Source: Pseudomonadota bacterium (GTDB lineage Bacteria > SAR324 > XYD2-FULL-50-16 > JAHJRI01). From it: 6,687 nt of DNA. The position numbers and the translations under genes were made by a program. A model generated the notes under the pieces. It was not told the DNA's origin. It did no database searches and saw nothing but the letters and a program-made list of their open reading frames with translations. The DNA lies in assembly GCA_022360105.1 (NCBI GenBank), contig JAKSDL010000130.1, forward strand, positions 1 to 6,687, written 5' to 3'. Position 1 is the stretch's first letter. Every line of letters starts with the position of its first letter. Positions 5,811 through 6,687 of this stretch are shown here, one piece after another.

Positions 5811-6687
5811 CTACTTGGAATATCCGAATTCGTTCAGTTTTCCGGGATTGTTAATCCAGTTTTTTGCCACTTTGACATGCAGGGACAGGTAAACACCTGT
5901 TCCCAGCAGTCTTTCGATTTTTTGCCTGGAATACTGCCCAAGCTTTTTGAGCATACTTCCCTGCTTTCCTATGATTATCCGTTTGTGGGACTCTCTCTCC
6001 ACGAAAATAGTGGCAAATATTTTTATCTTTTCTTTTCCCTCTTTAAAAGCGTCAACTACAACAGCCACTCCGTAAGGAACTTCCTGGAAACAATTTCTCA
6101 TGATCTGCTCACGAACGAACTCACCCACAATGACTCTTTCCGGAGTATCTGTCAGTTGGTCCTGATCGAAGTAAGGAACTCCTTCCGGCAGATACTTTGG
6201 GAAAAAGGAAACCAGGGTTTCTGTTCCCTTGCGTTTCAGGGCGCTGATCGGTACTGTTTCCAGGAACGAAAGTCGCTTATTAAATAAAGCTATCGTTCTC
6301 AAAACATCTTCCGGTTTGGCAAGATCTATTTTGTTAATGACAAGGACTGCGTTGTTAAGATTCCCGTCGAATTGTTTCAAAATCTCTTCATCCCCTTTAT
6401 CAATCTCCTCTTGCTTGCTTGAAAGAGGCTCAGTAATGAAGAAGATCAAATCAGATTCCTTAATCGTTTGCAGGGCGTATCCGACAATCCGTTTGTGAAG
6501 TTCGTTTCTTGGTAAATGAATACCGGGGGTATCAAGTACAATAGCCGGATAATCCGACTCGTTGATAATCCCTCTGATGTTGTTTCTCGTCGTTTGGGGT
6601 TTGTCGGCAGTAATCGAAATCTGTTGACCGATAAGGCTGTTTAATAAGGTAGACTTCCCAACGTTCGGTCTGCCAATTAAGGTTACA
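5811..6687 (-). CDS. era: GTPase Era, start just outside window
   Basis: The reading frame runs off the right edge; 291 residues are visible and the usual length is about 300, so only the first few are missing. Era binds the 3' end of 16S rRNA and helps 30S ribosome maturation, acting in the cytoplasm and at the inner membrane. All GTPase motifs are present, numbered from the first visible codon: G1 GRPNVGKS (5-12), G2 region KPQTTRNN (29-36), G3 DTPG (52-55), G4 NKID (118-121) and G5 SAL (148-150). The C-terminal KH RNA-binding domain is complete, with GKQG (240-243) as the GxxG loop, and ends in the characteristic NW...NEFGY. In other bacteria era often follows rnc or recO-neighbourhood genes; its upstream neighbours here are beyond the window. 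Its stop lies 7 bases from that of the pentapeptide gene. Confidence 0.97.
   Translation of the reverse strand, partial: VTLIGRPNVGKSTLLNSLIGQQISITADKPQTTRNNIRGIINESDYPAIVLDTPGIHLPRNELHKRIVGYALQTIKESDLIFFITEPLSSKQEEIDKGDEEILKQFDGNLNNAVLVINKIDLAKPEDVLRTIALFNKRLSFLETVPISALKRKGTETLVSFFPKYLPEGVPYFDQDQLTDTPERVIVGEFVREQIMRNCFQEVPYGVAVVVDAFKEGKEKIKIFATIFVERESHKRIIIGKQGSMLKKLGQYSRQKIERLLGTGVYLSLHVKVAKNWINNPGKLNEFGYSK

Noticed and set aside
5721..6287. A 188-codon open frame on the plus strand opposite era
   Set aside because: It is fully explained by the strong coding frame of Era on the minus strand; its translation has no recognisable domain and it starts inside the pentapeptide gene.
1..6687. A multi-gene defence, secretion or signalling system linking the genes
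   Set aside because: The genes alternate in strand, are mostly separately transcribed and share no pathway markers (no nuclease, helicase, toxin-antitoxin pair, kinase or phosphatase), and one of them is the housekeeping gene era.

Overview
This 6,687-base window looks like ordinary chromosomal DNA of a Gram-negative bacterium. It is moderately AT-rich, with six protein genes in the order + + - + + -, and no RNA gene, insertion sequence, CRISPR array or attachment site that I can see. Two products carry export signals and one is a single-pass membrane protein with a domain on each side. The only housekeeping gene is era. My impression that its protein resembles deltaproteobacterial or SAR324-like Era is from memory and is low confidence.

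Layout. (1) Positions 1-879: the 3' part of a gene for a membrane protein with a von Willebrand A (VWA) domain outside the membrane, one membrane helix and a degenerate FHA domain inside. (2) Positions 957-1388: a small GFA/CENP-V-type zinc protein with all seven expected cysteines. (3) Positions 2434-1406, minus strand: an exported protein built of about ten diverged 30-residue repeats, convergent with gene 2. (4) Positions 2435-2764: a 330-base divergent intergenic region. It holds a near-consensus sigma70-type promoter facing right and a six-codon leader ORF with its own ribosome binding site. (5) Positions 2765-5311: a very large (848 aa), highly charged, coiled-coil protein I do not recognise. 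(6) Positions 5405-5803: an exported pentapeptide-repeat protein. (7) Positions 6687-5811, minus strand: the GTPase Era, missing only its first few residues at the window edge and convergent with gene 6 across 7 bases.

The genes do not form an obvious pathway. Most appear to be single transcription units, and two convergent junctions are too tight to hold separate terminators. The points most worth a second look are the orphan 848-aa protein with its unusual translation start (a leader ORF with a good Shine-Dalgarno, in frame with a main start that has none), the membrane-spanning VWA/FHA protein whose FHA domain lacks the usual phosphothreonine-contacting residues, and the exported 30-residue repeat protein. 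I found no convincing multi-gene new system.
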